DNA from: Pyropia yezoensis
Taxonomy: Eukaryota; Rhodophyta; Bangiophyceae; Bangiales; Bangiaceae
Length of the DNA stretch: 64,000 bases
Direction: 5' to 3'
NCBI GenBank assembly: GCA_009829735.1
Contig: CM020619.1
Location: 33,644,283-33,708,282, forward strand
This document shows positions 43,101 to 54,589 of this stretch, piece by piece. The notes under the pieces were generated by a model. It had not been told where the DNA came from and ran no database searches. It saw only the letters and a program-made list of their open reading frames with translations. The translations under genes and the position numbers were made by a program. Within the stretch, counting starts at the first letter, position 1, and every line of letters starts with the position of its first letter.

Positions 43101-44905
43101 CGCCTGTGCCCGCACCAACCTCTACACCCAGGCCCCCTCACGGGTGCCTCCCCACCTCGCCCACCCGTCCCTCCTCCCGTGGACATCGGGTCGCTGCCGA
43201 GGTGGCCGCCGACCGCCGTGTGCCGTGGCGACGTCTGCCCGCCCCGCGACCATCGGCCGCCCCCGCCCGCGGCTCACGCTGCTGCAGCGGAAGCCTCCCG
43301 CCGTGCCGTGGCGGCCGCTCCCACCCGCTCCCCCCTACCAGCCGCGCCCGTCCGCGCCGTGGCACCCCGCGGGGGCAGCCACGGTAGGAGCCTGCCGCCG
43401 CCGCTGCCGCCGCTGTCGCCGCCACCGCCGCCGTACCCCGCCGTACCCCGCCGTGCGCACTATTCATATCACGTGGTCGGGTGGGGGGGCGCCTCATGAG
43501 CTCACTCGGTTCCGGCGGCGCCCTATCGAGCCCTCGCCCAACTCCGAGCCCAGCAGGGGTTTTTCCCCCACCAGTCGAATATCCCCCCTCACTTGCATCA
43601 CCCCTTTGCATCCCCCTCTTGCAGCCCCTTCCCGCCCCCCCCCCCCCCCTTCCCGTCCACATCCGCGCTCATACATACCCGACCCGGCTCGTCACCGTGC
43701 GGGTGAGGTCAGCGGCAGCAGCGTTGCGTGGGTGGTGCCTCTCCGCGCGGCGACGGTTGGGTGCCACACCGGTGCACGCGCACCCCACATTTCCTCCGCG
43801 TGAGCAGCAGCACGACAACACTGGCGGGGTCCTTCCTGGCAGGGGGGGGGGTGGGAGGAGCGGGACGGCGGGTGGGGAGAACTGACACCGGTGTCGTTTC
43901 GGGGGGCGGGCGGGCGGGCCGGGCGCGGCGACCGCTGGAGGCGGGACGTGCGCAAAGGGCAGGCAGCGACAACGTCCATTCATGAGCGCACCTACGTATG
44001 GCTAGAGGAGCCCGACTCGCGGGGAGGCCGAGGAGGGGCGCTCACCCCCCCCCCCCCCCCCCCCACCCCCCTTTCCCCGGCCGCCCCCCCAGCGGGGGGC
44101 GAGCCCCCGGCAGCCACGCATGACGCGGTCACGGCGGGGAAGGGGGGGGGGGGGTGCAGGGGGGGGGAGGTCTTGCCGAGGCTGCTCGTCGGGATCTGGG
44201 CGGCGGCGCGACAGCGGCGCCGTTGCCTGCAACCGCCGTCTGGCGCTGACCAGAGCGTGAGAAGGGCGGGCAGCGGGGCAGCGGCCACAAAAAAAAAACG
44301 GGGAGCTTTGACAGACGTTCTCTCGGAGAAGGGGGGGGTTCCCGCCCCAGGCAACGCCCCCCCGCCCGCCCAGCGGGAAAGCCGGCTTGCGTTCGCTCCT
44401 CTGCCTGCCGGGGAATGCCATGGACCCGCCGGGAGGGTGCAAGGCGGTGCCGGCCGCGCGCTCGTACCGCTCCCCCCGTTCCCCCCCCGACGGGTTGCTC
44501 CCCCAGATGGAGCCTGCTGACGGGTGCGGCGTGGCGCACGGGCCGGCAGGGCAGGGGAGATGAGGATGAGCTGCGAGCGGGGGGTGGGGGGGAGGTAGCG
44601 GGGAGATGAAGGGGGGCAGCCAGGAAATCCTCCGCAGCAGACCAGCGCCGTCGGAATCTGGATCAGCACCAGATGAGCGCGCAGGGGGTGGGGTAGTGTG
44701 GTGGACCGTGGCGGCTCCTCCCCCGCAGCCACCACCAGCCCGCCCCCCACGTGGGTGGGAGGCAACCCACCCACCCGCCCACCCACCCACCCACCCACCA
44801 ACCCGCCGCTCCCACAAAAACGCCCCAGGCGATGCAACCAAACCAGCTGATCCTGCTCAGGAACCCACATGCATACCTCGGCGAGAGCGGCGGCGAGAGC
44901 AAAGG

Positions 44906-44906
<1 letters not shown>

Positions 44907-44940
<34 letters not shown>
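44907..44940 (+). repeat. poly-G run (34 bases)
   Basis: Uninterrupted G run. Confidence 0.9.
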
Positions 44941-44941
<1 letters not shown>

Positions 44942-47139
44942 GCAGCCGAGCCCCTCCCCGCTTCCCACGACCGCGCCACTCCGGCAGCGGCGGTGCGCGC
45001 GTGGGCGCTCGGGGCAGGACCCGCCGCCTGGGTGGACCCACCCACCGGTAGCCACGGTGGCCGCGTCCCGCGCGCCCCCCCGTCCAAGGGCAGGGGAGGG
45101 TGCCCCCCCCCCCCCTGTGCAAAGGTGCACACATACCACATGCATTCGTGTACATACGTACGCGACGCGCCGCCACGCGGCCGCCCGTCAGGCGGCCGCG
45201 GCAGCGGGCCGTACGTATAGGCGCTCCCCCCCTGGCGGTGGGGGGAGGGGGAGCGGGGAGGGGTGCGCCCCAGCGGCGGTGGCCGCACGGCCGCCTCTGC
45301 GGCGCGTGTCCCCGTCCCAGCCGACGACGCAGCGGTGCCCATCGTGTCTCCCACCAGGGGGGGGGGCACGCGCGCGCGTATGGCCGCGCAAGCGACGGTG
45401 CTTCCACCCGGGCTTGCCCGCGGCGGGGGGCCCCTACAGTACACACCCCCCCCCGGCCGGCGGGGCCGCCTCGTGGCGGGGGGCTGGCCATCCCATCCCA
45501 GACAGTGGCGCGGCGGGTGCGGCCGGCAGTGACGCGATTATCCCTGCCAGCCAGCCGTCTCCCCCTCACCCCCTTCCCCCCGCTCCTGTCGTGGCACCCG
45601 TTGCATGGGGCCACAGGCCCCCGCCGCAGGACCACCACCACAAAGTTTTTCCGCTGCCGCCTCCTCCTCCGTCGCGGCCGGATTCGAGGCGGGTGCGAGC
45701 GGGCGGGGGGGGAGGGGGGGGGGGGGGGCGGGCCGACGCGAACGGGGCACCCAATGACGCCAAGAGGCCACGTCGTCGAGCAGGGGGTGCAGTGGTGGCG
45801 CAGTCCATAGTGAAGATGCCCCCCCCCCCCCGCCCCCCCCCCCCCCCCCCCCTCGCACCCCTTGCCGTGGCGTGCCGCCACGAGCCACCCTTCCCCCCCC
45901 GCCCGACGGGCCACCGCGTAAACGTGGGGCCTGAGCCGCACCGACGTACGGCCGGCGTTCCGTGTATCCCTATCCGCGTGGGTGCTGCTGGGGTCAAGGA
46001 GGAGGAGGGGCACACACGCCCCGCCAGAGCAGGGGGGGGGGGGGGGGTGGGCCGCACGTCGGCACTATGGACGACTACGTTCCGCCCCCCTGCCCGCCGC
46101 TTTGACACGCACCCGCCCCCCGGCGGGGCGCGTCCCAATCGTCGACACACATGCCGCGACAGCGTCCCCTCCCCCCCCCCCCCCCCCCCCCCCCCCCACC
46201 CCCCGCGTCAGCTGCTGATCAGCTGCAGCCACAGCCCCATACAGTGGTGTGAAAAAGAGGAAGGGGGGGGAGGGGGGCGCTGTGGCTGACGCGTCGCCCT
46301 GGGGGCGCCTGCAGATCCGTCGACGTGGGGTGGACGCGCGCCTCCCCCCCCTCCCCCGCCCCCACCCACCCCCCCCCCCTTTGGGCCGGGTCGCCCATCG
46401 GGACGACCCGCCTTCCATTACACGGCCTGCGTGCGTGTGCGTGCGGGGGGGGGGGGGGGGGGGCGGGGAAAAACCAACGCCGCGCGGGCACCCGCCCGCG
46501 GCCGCGCGTGTCCCGCGTCTGGGCGCAGGGCCAGCGTCTGCATTCCCGTCTCAAAAACCCACTCGGCGGTCAGACTCTGTCCCAGCGTCTGCACCAGCGC
46601 ACTTGCCCCCACTCTCTCACACCCCCCCCACCCCCCCCCCCCCACCCCCCCCGCTGGGCCGTCCGTGTGGATCCACAGCGGCCGGCGCCGCCACAGAGGC
46701 GGCGGTCGTCACACCCGTCGGGGAGAGAGCCGGCCGGAGGAAGGGGTTGTTGTGCCACCCCCAACCCCCGGGGGGGCCCGGGGGAAGGGGACGGGGGGTG
46801 GAGAAAAAACAAAAGAAACCTCGCGTCAGGCGGCGATGGCGTGCACGAGCTGCTGGCGCCCGTCCCCCCCCCCCCCCTCCCCCCCCCCACAAAAAAAAAC
46901 GCCACCCCCCGGCGGGGGGGGGGGGGGGTGGGTGTCCGCCGGCCTAGTAGGCACCCGGACCGTGAGCAGCAAGCAGAGGGGGCTCGGCGGCGGCGGGGGG
47001 GGGGGGGGGGGGGTGACCGGCCGCCGCCGCCGCTGCCGGCGCCGACGCTGGCGGGCCACACCTCCCCCCCCCCCCACGCCTGCCCACCGCCACACCACAC
47101 GTCGCACCCAAACCACCGCGGCCGCGGCGGGGGTGGGCC

Positions 47140-47162
47140 TTTTTTTTTTTTTTTTTTTTTTT
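47140..47162 (+). repeat. poly-T run (23 bases)
   Basis: The only long A/T homopolymer in the window. On the reverse strand it is a poly-A, so an old processed-transcript tail was considered, but no retrocopy is recognisable beside it. Confidence 0.85.
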
Positions 47163-48722
47163 GTTCGAGCGAGAGACCGGCCCTGGCGTCGAGGGCCGCG
47201 GTTCCCCTCTTCTCGTGTCTTGTTGTGGCCCCCCGCCAACCGCAGGCGCGGCGGGCCCGTCGAGAGCGCGCCTCCCCCAGCCATTGGCGGCGGTGGGGGG
47301 GGGGGGGGGGCAGCGGGGCTGTGGCCAGCCAGCCAGCCAGTCCCATCCGCGTCGGCCCCCCCCCCCCACACCCTCTCCTCCCCTTGCACCCCCCGCGACC
47401 GCATTGGGAGCACGCCGCCGCGGCGGCGGCGGCGGCGCCGCTAGCGCGCTGCGGCGGCGGCCACGGGGCGCGCGGCCGCCATCGTGGCGACCGTCGGCGA
47501 GGCGGGGCGGCCCCCCCCCCCACCCTGCGCTCCCCCCCCAACGTCAGCCAGACGAGCGGCGGCGGCGGCTGCCGCCCCCGCTCGCCGGGGGGCGCGGTGC
47601 GCCCCGCCCGACGCGCGGGGTGTCGACCGCCCGCAACGTACGCGCGTGGGAGGGCGCTGCCGCCGCCGCCGCCGCCGCCGCCGCCATGGCCATTGCCGCA
47701 GAGAGGCGGGCGCCGAGGCTGGGGGGGCGGGCGAGCCCGCTCCCCACCCCCCCACCTCCCTTCCCTCTCCCCCCCTGCCCCAACCTCCCTTGGCCACTCG
47801 AAAAACGCACATGTGCCTCGCACCGCCACACCCCCCCCCCCCCCCCCCCCCCGCCGGCGTGATCCCCGCTCCGCCTGCCCGTCTCGTGCGCGCCCGCGTC
47901 TGGCCCGCGTCTGGACGCGTGTGCCCGTTTTCCTCCGTCTGGAGGGGGGGGGGGTGGGGGGAGAGAGAAGCGGGGGGGGGGGGGGAGGGTGGTGTGTTGC
48001 CCGCCTGTGGGGGGGGGGGGGGTGGGTGTGGTTGGCAGAGCGGCCGCCGCCGCGCTCCCCAACAGGGTGGCCCCAGCGCGGTCGGGAGCAGAGCGCGCCG
48101 GCCGCGCCGCGCACGCCCACTGCGCGCGGGCGCGTGCGTCGTGCACCGGCGGCGGCGGCGGCGGCGGCAAGGCCAGGCAAGGCGGTCGCGGTCCCACCAT
48201 ACACTCTCCCACCCACACACCCCCAACCAGCCCCCGCCGGCCGTGCCATCTGCAACACACCCACCCACACACACACCCACAACGCCGCCGCCCCCCCCCC
48301 CCGACCCCCCCCGCCGACGACGGTGCGCCCACAGGCCGCGCGGCCGGCGGACGCGCGTCCCTTTTTTGTCCAAAGGGAGGAGTGGGGGAGGGGGGCTGCG
48401 CCATTTTGGTGGCGTGCCCCCTGTGTCTGCTGCGAGCGCAATCCCGCAGTGGGGGCAAGAAGGGGGGGGGGGTGGGGTTGGGGGGGGTGGGGGTGGTGGG
48501 GGTGGTGGGGGATAGGGCGGTGGGTCGGGGGGGGGGGGGGGGGGGGGGGGGCCATCCCCGTGGTTCCCGCACCCGTACGTGTCTCTCCTCCCCCCCCATC
48601 GTCTAGTTTTTGTGAGGGGAGGTTGGGGGGGGGGGGGGGGGAGGTTGGTGCCTTTCTGTTTTTTTGTTTCTTTTTTTTGCACGGCGCGGCAGCGGCGACG
48701 CGTCAGGAAAGAGGCGGGGCGG

Positions 48723-48723
<1 letters not shown>

Positions 48724-48755
<32 letters not shown>
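48724..48755 (+). repeat. poly-G run (32 bases)
   Basis: Uninterrupted G run within a G-rich kilobase that ends at the assembly gap. Confidence 0.9.
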
Positions 48756-49133
48756 CGGCCGCGGCCACGCCCGGCCGGTGACACGGACGCAACGCCGGGC
48801 GGGCGCGTGGCGGCGTCTGGGCGTGACGCCACGGCGGGGGAGACGCGGAGGCGACCGGGGGTGTTTTGGGAGGTGGTGGGCGCGTGCGCGTGTGCGCTGG
48901 GAGGTTGGGGTGGTACGGCGGGCGGGGGGGGGGGGCGGGGGTGGGGACAAAGCTACCCGCCCGGCGGCGGGCGGATAGCTTGGTGTTGTGGGTGGGGGGG
49001 GGGTTTGGTGTGGGGGGGGGGGGGGGGAGGGCGGGGGGGGGAAGCTCTGGCCGCGGCGGGCGGGGGGAGGTACATACGACTGTGGGGGGGGTGGGGGGGG
49101 GTGGGGTGAGGGGGAGAGACCTATATAGGTACA

Positions 49134-49633
49134 NNNNNNNNNNNNNNNNNNNNNNNNNNNNNNNNNNNNNNNNNNNNNNNNNNNNNNNNNNNNNNNNNNN
49201 NNNNNNNNNNNNNNNNNNNNNNNNNNNNNNNNNNNNNNNNNNNNNNNNNNNNNNNNNNNNNNNNNNNNNNNNNNNNNNNNNNNNNNNNNNNNNNNNNNNN
49301 NNNNNNNNNNNNNNNNNNNNNNNNNNNNNNNNNNNNNNNNNNNNNNNNNNNNNNNNNNNNNNNNNNNNNNNNNNNNNNNNNNNNNNNNNNNNNNNNNNNN
49401 NNNNNNNNNNNNNNNNNNNNNNNNNNNNNNNNNNNNNNNNNNNNNNNNNNNNNNNNNNNNNNNNNNNNNNNNNNNNNNNNNNNNNNNNNNNNNNNNNNNN
49501 NNNNNNNNNNNNNNNNNNNNNNNNNNNNNNNNNNNNNNNNNNNNNNNNNNNNNNNNNNNNNNNNNNNNNNNNNNNNNNNNNNNNNNNNNNNNNNNNNNNN
49601 NNNNNNNNNNNNNNNNNNNNNNNNNNNNNNNNN
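49134..49633. other. assembly gap, 500 N
   Basis: Exactly 500 N, so probably a placeholder of arbitrary length. It is bounded by G-rich DNA on both sides, which suggests that sequencing failed in a G-run. Confidence 0.98.
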
Positions 49634-50510
49634 GGGGGGGGGAGCACGACAGACAAGCCGCAAACAGGCGGACAGAGACGCTGCGGGGAACGGCACTGCC
49701 AATGCCGTGCGCACTGCGCACGGTGCAGCCACGGGCGGGAGGAGGAGCGCGCCGGCAGGCGGGGGCGCGGAGGTGGGGCAGGGGGGGGGGGGGGGGGGAA
49801 GAGGTGAGGTGGGCACGCGGCACGGCAGAGCAGCCAAAAAAGCAAGAGACCCCCACAGGCGCCCGCCGCGCCTGGGCGGCTGCGGCTGTGCGCCAGTGCC
49901 ACTGGGTGCAGCCACGGGCGGGGTGCGGGGTGACGCTGGCAAGTGGGGGGGACGCCGCCGCAGGCCGGCGCACGTGCCCCCAGACGGAAACCCCCCCCCC
50001 CCCAACCCCACCCGCTCACCTCACCTCACGCACAGCGCACCGGTGGCCGTTGGTCACGCACGGCGGCGACTCCGTCCCTCCGTCTCCCCCCCCTCCTCCC
50101 CCCCCCCCCCCCCCCCCCCCAACCGGCAACAGCGCGCTGGGCAAGGGGGCACCCGCCGCGCCGCCCCCCACCTGCCCCCTCTCCCCCTTCCAGCTCCCCC
50201 CCCCCCACCTCCCGCCGACCGCAGCGTCCATCCCCCGCCGGCCGGCCGGCCGGCCACACGTGCTCCCGCCCGTTGCGGGGGGGCGGCGGCGCTGCCGGCT
50301 GTGCCAGCAGCGTCCGACAGGGGGGGGGGGGGAGGGGGGGTGGGGGGAAGGAGGCGGGCGGCAGCGGACAGCGGCGGTGGTGGGCCCCAGAGGTGGCGGG
50401 CGTGACGTTTCGCCGCCAGTGTGCCGGCGTGTGTGCGTGGGGGGTGGGGGGGGGGGGGGGGGCAAGACAGAGCCAGCGGCCCGCAAGGGGTGGGGGAGGC
50501 GCGGCACGGC

Positions 50511-50592
50511 CGTGCCGTGCCGTGCCGTGCCGTGCCGTGCCGTGCCGTGCCGTGCCGTGCCGTGCCGTGCCGCGCCGTGCCGCGCCGTGCCG
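50511..50592 (+). repeat. CGTGC pentanucleotide array, about 16 copies
   Basis: Pure units at the left, changing to CGCGC variants at the right end, which shows decay from one edge. A 5-base unit gives the same five-residue peptide repeat in every frame. Confidence 0.9.
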
Positions 50593-51074
50593 CGGCGCGT
50601 CGCGTCGCTGTGCTCTGCGCCGAGCACGGTACAGCCGCACCGTGACCGCCGCCGCCGGTCGGCAGCGTGTGGGGTGGACGAGGCGAGAGGCGAGAGGGCG
50701 GGAGGTGGGGGGAGGGGGGGGGGGGGTGGGTGGGTGGGTGGGGAGTGGAGCAGGAGGCGGCGGCGGAGGTGGGGGGGCAGGGGCGTTTAAAAAACAGACT
50801 GGGGGGGGGAGGGGGTGGCTCGTGACGGCACAACTCCCGAGCCGCCGGCCAGTTGGCAGTGGCGGCGGGGGAGGAGGAGAGGTGGGAAGGTGGGGGGAGG
50901 GGGGGAGGGGGGGAGGGGGGGGGGGGGAGGGGGAGGAAGGAGCAGCTAGCGCCCGTCACCCGACCGGCGGGTTTGGGGCGCGGACGGGGTTGGAGCGAGA
51001 GCAGGAGAAAAAAAGAGGGCGAGACCAAAAAAAAAACGGGGCACCGCCGCCGCCACCACCACTGCTGACGCCGA

Positions 51075-51237
51075 CGGGCGGGCGGGCGGGTGGGTGGGCG
51101 GGCGGGCGGGCGGGCGGCGGCGGGGAGCACGTGCGCGCAGCAGCGGCGGGCGGGCGGGCGGGCGGGCGGGCGGGCTGGCGGGCGGGCGGGCGGGCGGGCA
51201 GGCGGGCGGGCGGGCGGGCGGGCAGGCGGGCGGGCGG
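51075..51237 (+). repeat. GGGC tetranucleotide arrays
   Basis: Two blocks (about 51075-51118 and 51146-51237) of gggc units, with occasional gggt and ggca variants, separated by about 28 bases. Confidence 0.85.
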
Positions 51238-51315
51238 CGCAAGACGCCCACCGCCTGTAGTGCGGCGGATCAGCCGCTTGCCCCTGCCCTCTGCCGGTAG
51301 CACGCGAGGCCGGCG

Positions 51316-51317
<2 letters not shown>

Positions 51318-51351
<34 letters not shown>

Positions 51352-51359
51352 GGGGAGAG
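51318..51359 (+). repeat. poly-G run (42 bases)
   Basis: The longest G run in the window. Confidence 0.9.
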
Positions 51360-51424
51360 GTCGCTCCACCTATTCTCGTGTCCGCTCTCCCCCGCCGGTG
51401 GGGTCTGCCACAGATGGGGCGGGG

Positions 51425-51473
51425 GCGGGAGGGAGGCGGGAGGCGGGAGGCGGGAGGCGGGAGGCGGGAGGCG

Positions 51474-51478
<5 letters not shown>
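51425..51478 (+). repeat. 7-base tandem repeat, about 7 copies
   Basis: Unit gggaggc repeated, running straight into another long G run. Confidence 0.85.
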
Positions 51479-51504
<26 letters not shown>

Positions 51505-51752
51505 TGGGGGGAAGGGCGGGTGCGTGCGCGTGTGCGCCGCCGCCGTCGCAGTCGCGACAGGCACGGTGGGGTTCGCGCCTTGGCCGTGCCTTGCCTGCTT
51601 TTTTTTTTTGTCTTGTTTTTTTCGGTTTTTGCCGTTTTTGTGGCTGCACGGACTGTCAAGGGGCTGTCCTATGTAGGGTGACTGTGGGGAGGGACTGGGG
51701 TGGGTGGGTGGGGTCGGCGGCCCGTGTCCTTGCTGTACATCCCGTTGGGCCG

Positions 51753-51781
51753 ACGAGAGAGAGAGAGAGAGAGAGAGAGAG
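51753..51781 (+). repeat. GA dinucleotide microsatellite
   Basis: About 14 GA units. Confidence 0.9.
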
Positions 51782-51903
51782 GAGCTGCGGGGGGGGGGCG
51801 GCGAGGACCCAAGTCATGGACTTTGACAGGGGACTGTGACTTTCAAGGCGGGGGCCGGCCGACCCCCGGCGTCCTGGGGACGGCTGCTGGACGGCCCTGT
51901 ACG

Positions 51904-51950
51904 GTACGTATGTACTGTACAGTACAGTACAGTACAGTACAGTATGTACA
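51904..51950. repeat. GTACA pentanucleotide array containing multiple GTACAGTAC words
   Basis: Five to six GTACA units flanked by gtacgtatgtac and gtatgtaca. It embeds the same word found singly elsewhere in the window. No gene lies within 2.5 kb. Confidence 0.8.
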
Positions 51951-52148
51951 CCCGCAGCACCCACAGAGGGGGGCGGCTGGGCGGCAGCGTCCGAGACGAC
52001 ACAGCCCGCTGTTTCCTCTTGGCGGGGACGACGACCGCCGCGGGCAGCCGCCTCGGGCGGCTGCCAAAGCCGCTGCACGCGTGGGCGCCCGCGCCGCCTG
52101 GGCAGCCGGCGAGTCGCCGGCCGCGGCCGGCACCGTGCAAAGGGGGGG

Positions 52149-52212
52149 AGCAGCCGCCTGGAAGAAGCGCCTGCTGGGGGGGGAGCAGCCGCCTGGAAGA
52201 AGCGCCTGCTGG
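52149..52212 (+). repeat. 35-base tandem duplication
   Basis: gagcagccgcctggaagaag followed by cgcctgctggggg occurs twice in a row. Confidence 0.85.
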
Positions 52213-53520
52213 GGGGGGGGGGGGGGGTGGGGGGGGGGGTGGGGGGGGGGGCGTGTCCGCGGCCACCGCCGGCAGGCGCTGCCACCAACCTTGGCCACCG
52301 CCCTTGCCCCCTGACGTGCGCTGTCGCCTCGGCGGGGGAGCCGCTGTGAGGGGGTGCGCCCGCGCGCGCGCACGTAGTTGGCGGCCGGGGACTCTTTTTT
52401 CCGAGCGGGCCTTGCCCCGCAGAGGAGTCGCCGCCGGCCACGCCCCCACCGCCTGGGCCGCCGCCGCCCGGTAGGGGTGGTACAGGCCCACAAGCGACCG
52501 GAAAAAAAACTGGGCGGGGCACGAAATCGAGGTGCACCCGACGAGGCGGTCCGCGGCGTGTGTCCTGGGTGTGCGCGCGCCGCCGCGCCGGCGCGGCAGC
52601 CCCGACCAGCGGCCCCCATCAACGGGGACGGCCGTACGGGTCCCGGCCACCACAGCGCACACCGCATCGCCCGCACCACGGGGGTGCCTCCCAGCACGTC
52701 CCCCGCCGTCGGCAAGGGGCGGGGCGGCCAGCAAGCAGCCCCCGGTGGCAGGGCGACCCTGGCCAGGCGCAAACCGGCCGATCAGCTGACGAGACTGAAC
52801 TCGCTTGCAGAAAAGAGCGTGATCGTCATGACGCAGGGGCGCCACACGCCCTCCACCAGACTACTCTTGGGAGGACCCGCCAGCGGGGCGGGGCGGGCCC
52901 TGCCGGCGGTAGGCGGGGAGGTGGGGCAAGGCGCCTCGGGCCGCTGAAAAGACGCCAAGGGGAGGCCCGCTTGGCTGTTGGTCCGTCGCTGTATCACAGC
53001 GGCAAACAGTGGGGACTCAGCTCGGAAAGGTGGACCACGAGGACGGGGAGGGAGAACGGGGGCACCCGGTGGGTGGGCCCCGGGCGCGCGCGGGCGCACC
53101 CGCCCTCGGCGCCTCTGCTCCGCTGTGCTAGCCCACGGGCTGCGGGCAGACGGGTGGACGATAAATACACATGTCACGTCGGAGACGACCCCTCTCGGGT
53201 ATTTGCGGATGACTCACCAAAGTAGTTCCGCTTCCGCTTTGTCAAACTCTCAAGGATGCTGCCATTGGCGACGCCCAGATTTTACTCTAGTGGGTCGTCC
53301 CCATTATCCGGCCCGCATTCGGGCTCAGTGCGCCCCAACGCTCTCGGAACGTCTGTGGCTTTCGTTGGCCACCACAATCATATGTTTAGTACAGTATTAG
53401 CAGGCGCATGACACGCTGCCCAGCGAAGCTGCACGGGTCTTTGCACGGATCTCAAGTCGCAACCGCGAGAAGGAGCCTCAGTCGAGCTTTTCTGTTTATC
53501 CGGCGCTCCAGGCTTCACGT

Positions 53521-54144
53521 ATGTCTCTGCCGCGACTCGGCACGCTGCGCCGATCACCTACGTTGCACTACCCGATGCTCCGCGAGGATGAACGTTGGTC
53601 GCCCACCAGCGGTGCGGCGGGGCTCTCTTTGGGGTCGCGCGTTCGCCAGCCAGAGGGTGCCCACCCACTCTGCCTCGCGACTTCGCAGTCCACCCCCAGC
53701 GAGCGAGGAGGACCAACCCCTCTCAATCTTGCAATGGATTACCCTCAGCCCCCACCCCTACAGTATGTAATCCCAGGTCTGCGATCGGCGGACGGTCAAA
53801 GGGCATACAGTGGGGTGCACCAGGGAGGGGAGCTGCCACGCTCTGAGGCCCAGAACGGGCAGGTCGTTGCCCCACCCGCCCCGCGGGCAATCCCCATTGG
53901 GTACCCCAACGTGTGGTGGCTCGTTGCGGTGCCCGTTTTTTTGTATCCGTCTGGCTGTGCATACACGGGCGTTCAGGTGCACAGGGTGGCGCTCTTCAGC
54001 GCCATTTTTGGCTCTCCCTCCCCTCCTCAACAGAGGAACTGTTTTTCACCGCACCTCACCAGCCAGGTACAGTACACGTACGTCGCGCGCCTGCGCACCC
54101 CTTCTCCGCGCTCCTCGCTTGTTCTCCCAGCTGTATTCCTGTGA
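53521..54144 (+). CDS. possible hypothetical protein (207 aa), weak
   Basis: An ATG frame with a fairly normal residue mix: it opens MSLPRLGTLRRSPTLHYPML, includes AMDYPQPPPLQYVIPGLRSA and PRAIPIGYPNVWWLVAVPVF, and ends at 54144. No family is recognised, there are no supporting regulatory signals, and other frames over the same bases are also open. The stretch could instead be the promoter and leader of the gene at 54590. Listed only because the composition is less biased than in neighbouring open frames. Confidence 0.2.
   Translation: MSLPRLGTLRRSPTLHYPMLREDERWSPTSGAAGLSLGSRVRQPEGAHPLCLATSQSTPSERGGPTPLNLAMDYPQPPPLQYVIPGLRSADGQRAYSGVHQGGELPRSEAQNGQVVAPPAPRAIPIGYPNVWWLVAVPVFLYPSGCAYTGVQVHRVALFSAIFGSPSPPQQRNCFSPHLTSQVQYTYVARLRTPSPRSSLVLPAVFL
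54067..54075. promoter_or_regulatory. GTACAGTAC word upstream of the membrane-protein gene
   Basis: A perfect copy followed by acgtacgt, 523 bp upstream of the ATG at 54590. Confidence 0.3.
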
Positions 54145-54589
54145 CGCGGCTGCCGCTGGGTCGCGCACACGCCTCAATCCAGCGCTCACACACTCAGGCC
54201 GTGGTGCAGGGGGGGGGGGCACTTCGCGACGGCTGCCGACCCCGACGGCCGCCCTCTGCATGTGGCTGCCTGTTCGTTCGACGCGGTAGGCGCCAGGGCG
54301 GTCGTGTGTGCGGGGTGCACCCCGTGTCGAGCGTGGTCGCGCCTATCTCTGCGACGCTTGTGAGCGGGCGGGCCTTTGCCGCCCCGCCCTTTCCCGCTCT
54401 TCCACCTCTGCCGCCGGCCTGCCGCGGTGGACGTCGTCTCTGTCTCCTTTGGATTTTTCCAATCTGGCCGGCGTGTCCCGCCGAGTATTGCGGCGCACCT
54501 TTCTTTTCTCGATTTTGCCGAGGCGTGTCGAGCATACGCGCAACGGCGGGGAGGTAAGGGTGCGGGTGGTCGCTGACCCACCGTGCGCA

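Larger units (their letters stand above)
43101..49133. other. homopolymer-rich region without supported genes (left of gap)
   Basis: Very dense in G- and C-runs of 10-34 bases, with all long open frames reading as Pro, Gly or Arg strings on both strands. I found no conserved motif. Around 44.76-44.80 kb there is a CCCA tetranucleotide array. A poly-T run of 23 lies at 47140-47162. The sequence next to the gap includes ctatatagg (49121-49129). Confidence 0.5.
49634..53520. other. homopolymer and short-repeat region without supported genes (right of gap)
   Basis: Continues the G/C-run landscape to about 52.3 kb, with several short tandem arrays listed separately. A 17-base word gtgcagccacgggcggg occurs at about 49720 and 49906. 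From 52.4 kb homopolymers stop and base composition becomes ordinary, but no protein is recognisable. Confidence 0.5.

Noticed and set aside
47140-47162. Poly-T run as the tail of a retroposed gene copy
   Set aside because: No recognisable coding remnant or target-site duplication beside it.
43992-48832. Several open frames of 400-820 codons on both strands
   Set aside because: All overlap one another, consist of homopolymer translation and lack any conserved or ordered segment.
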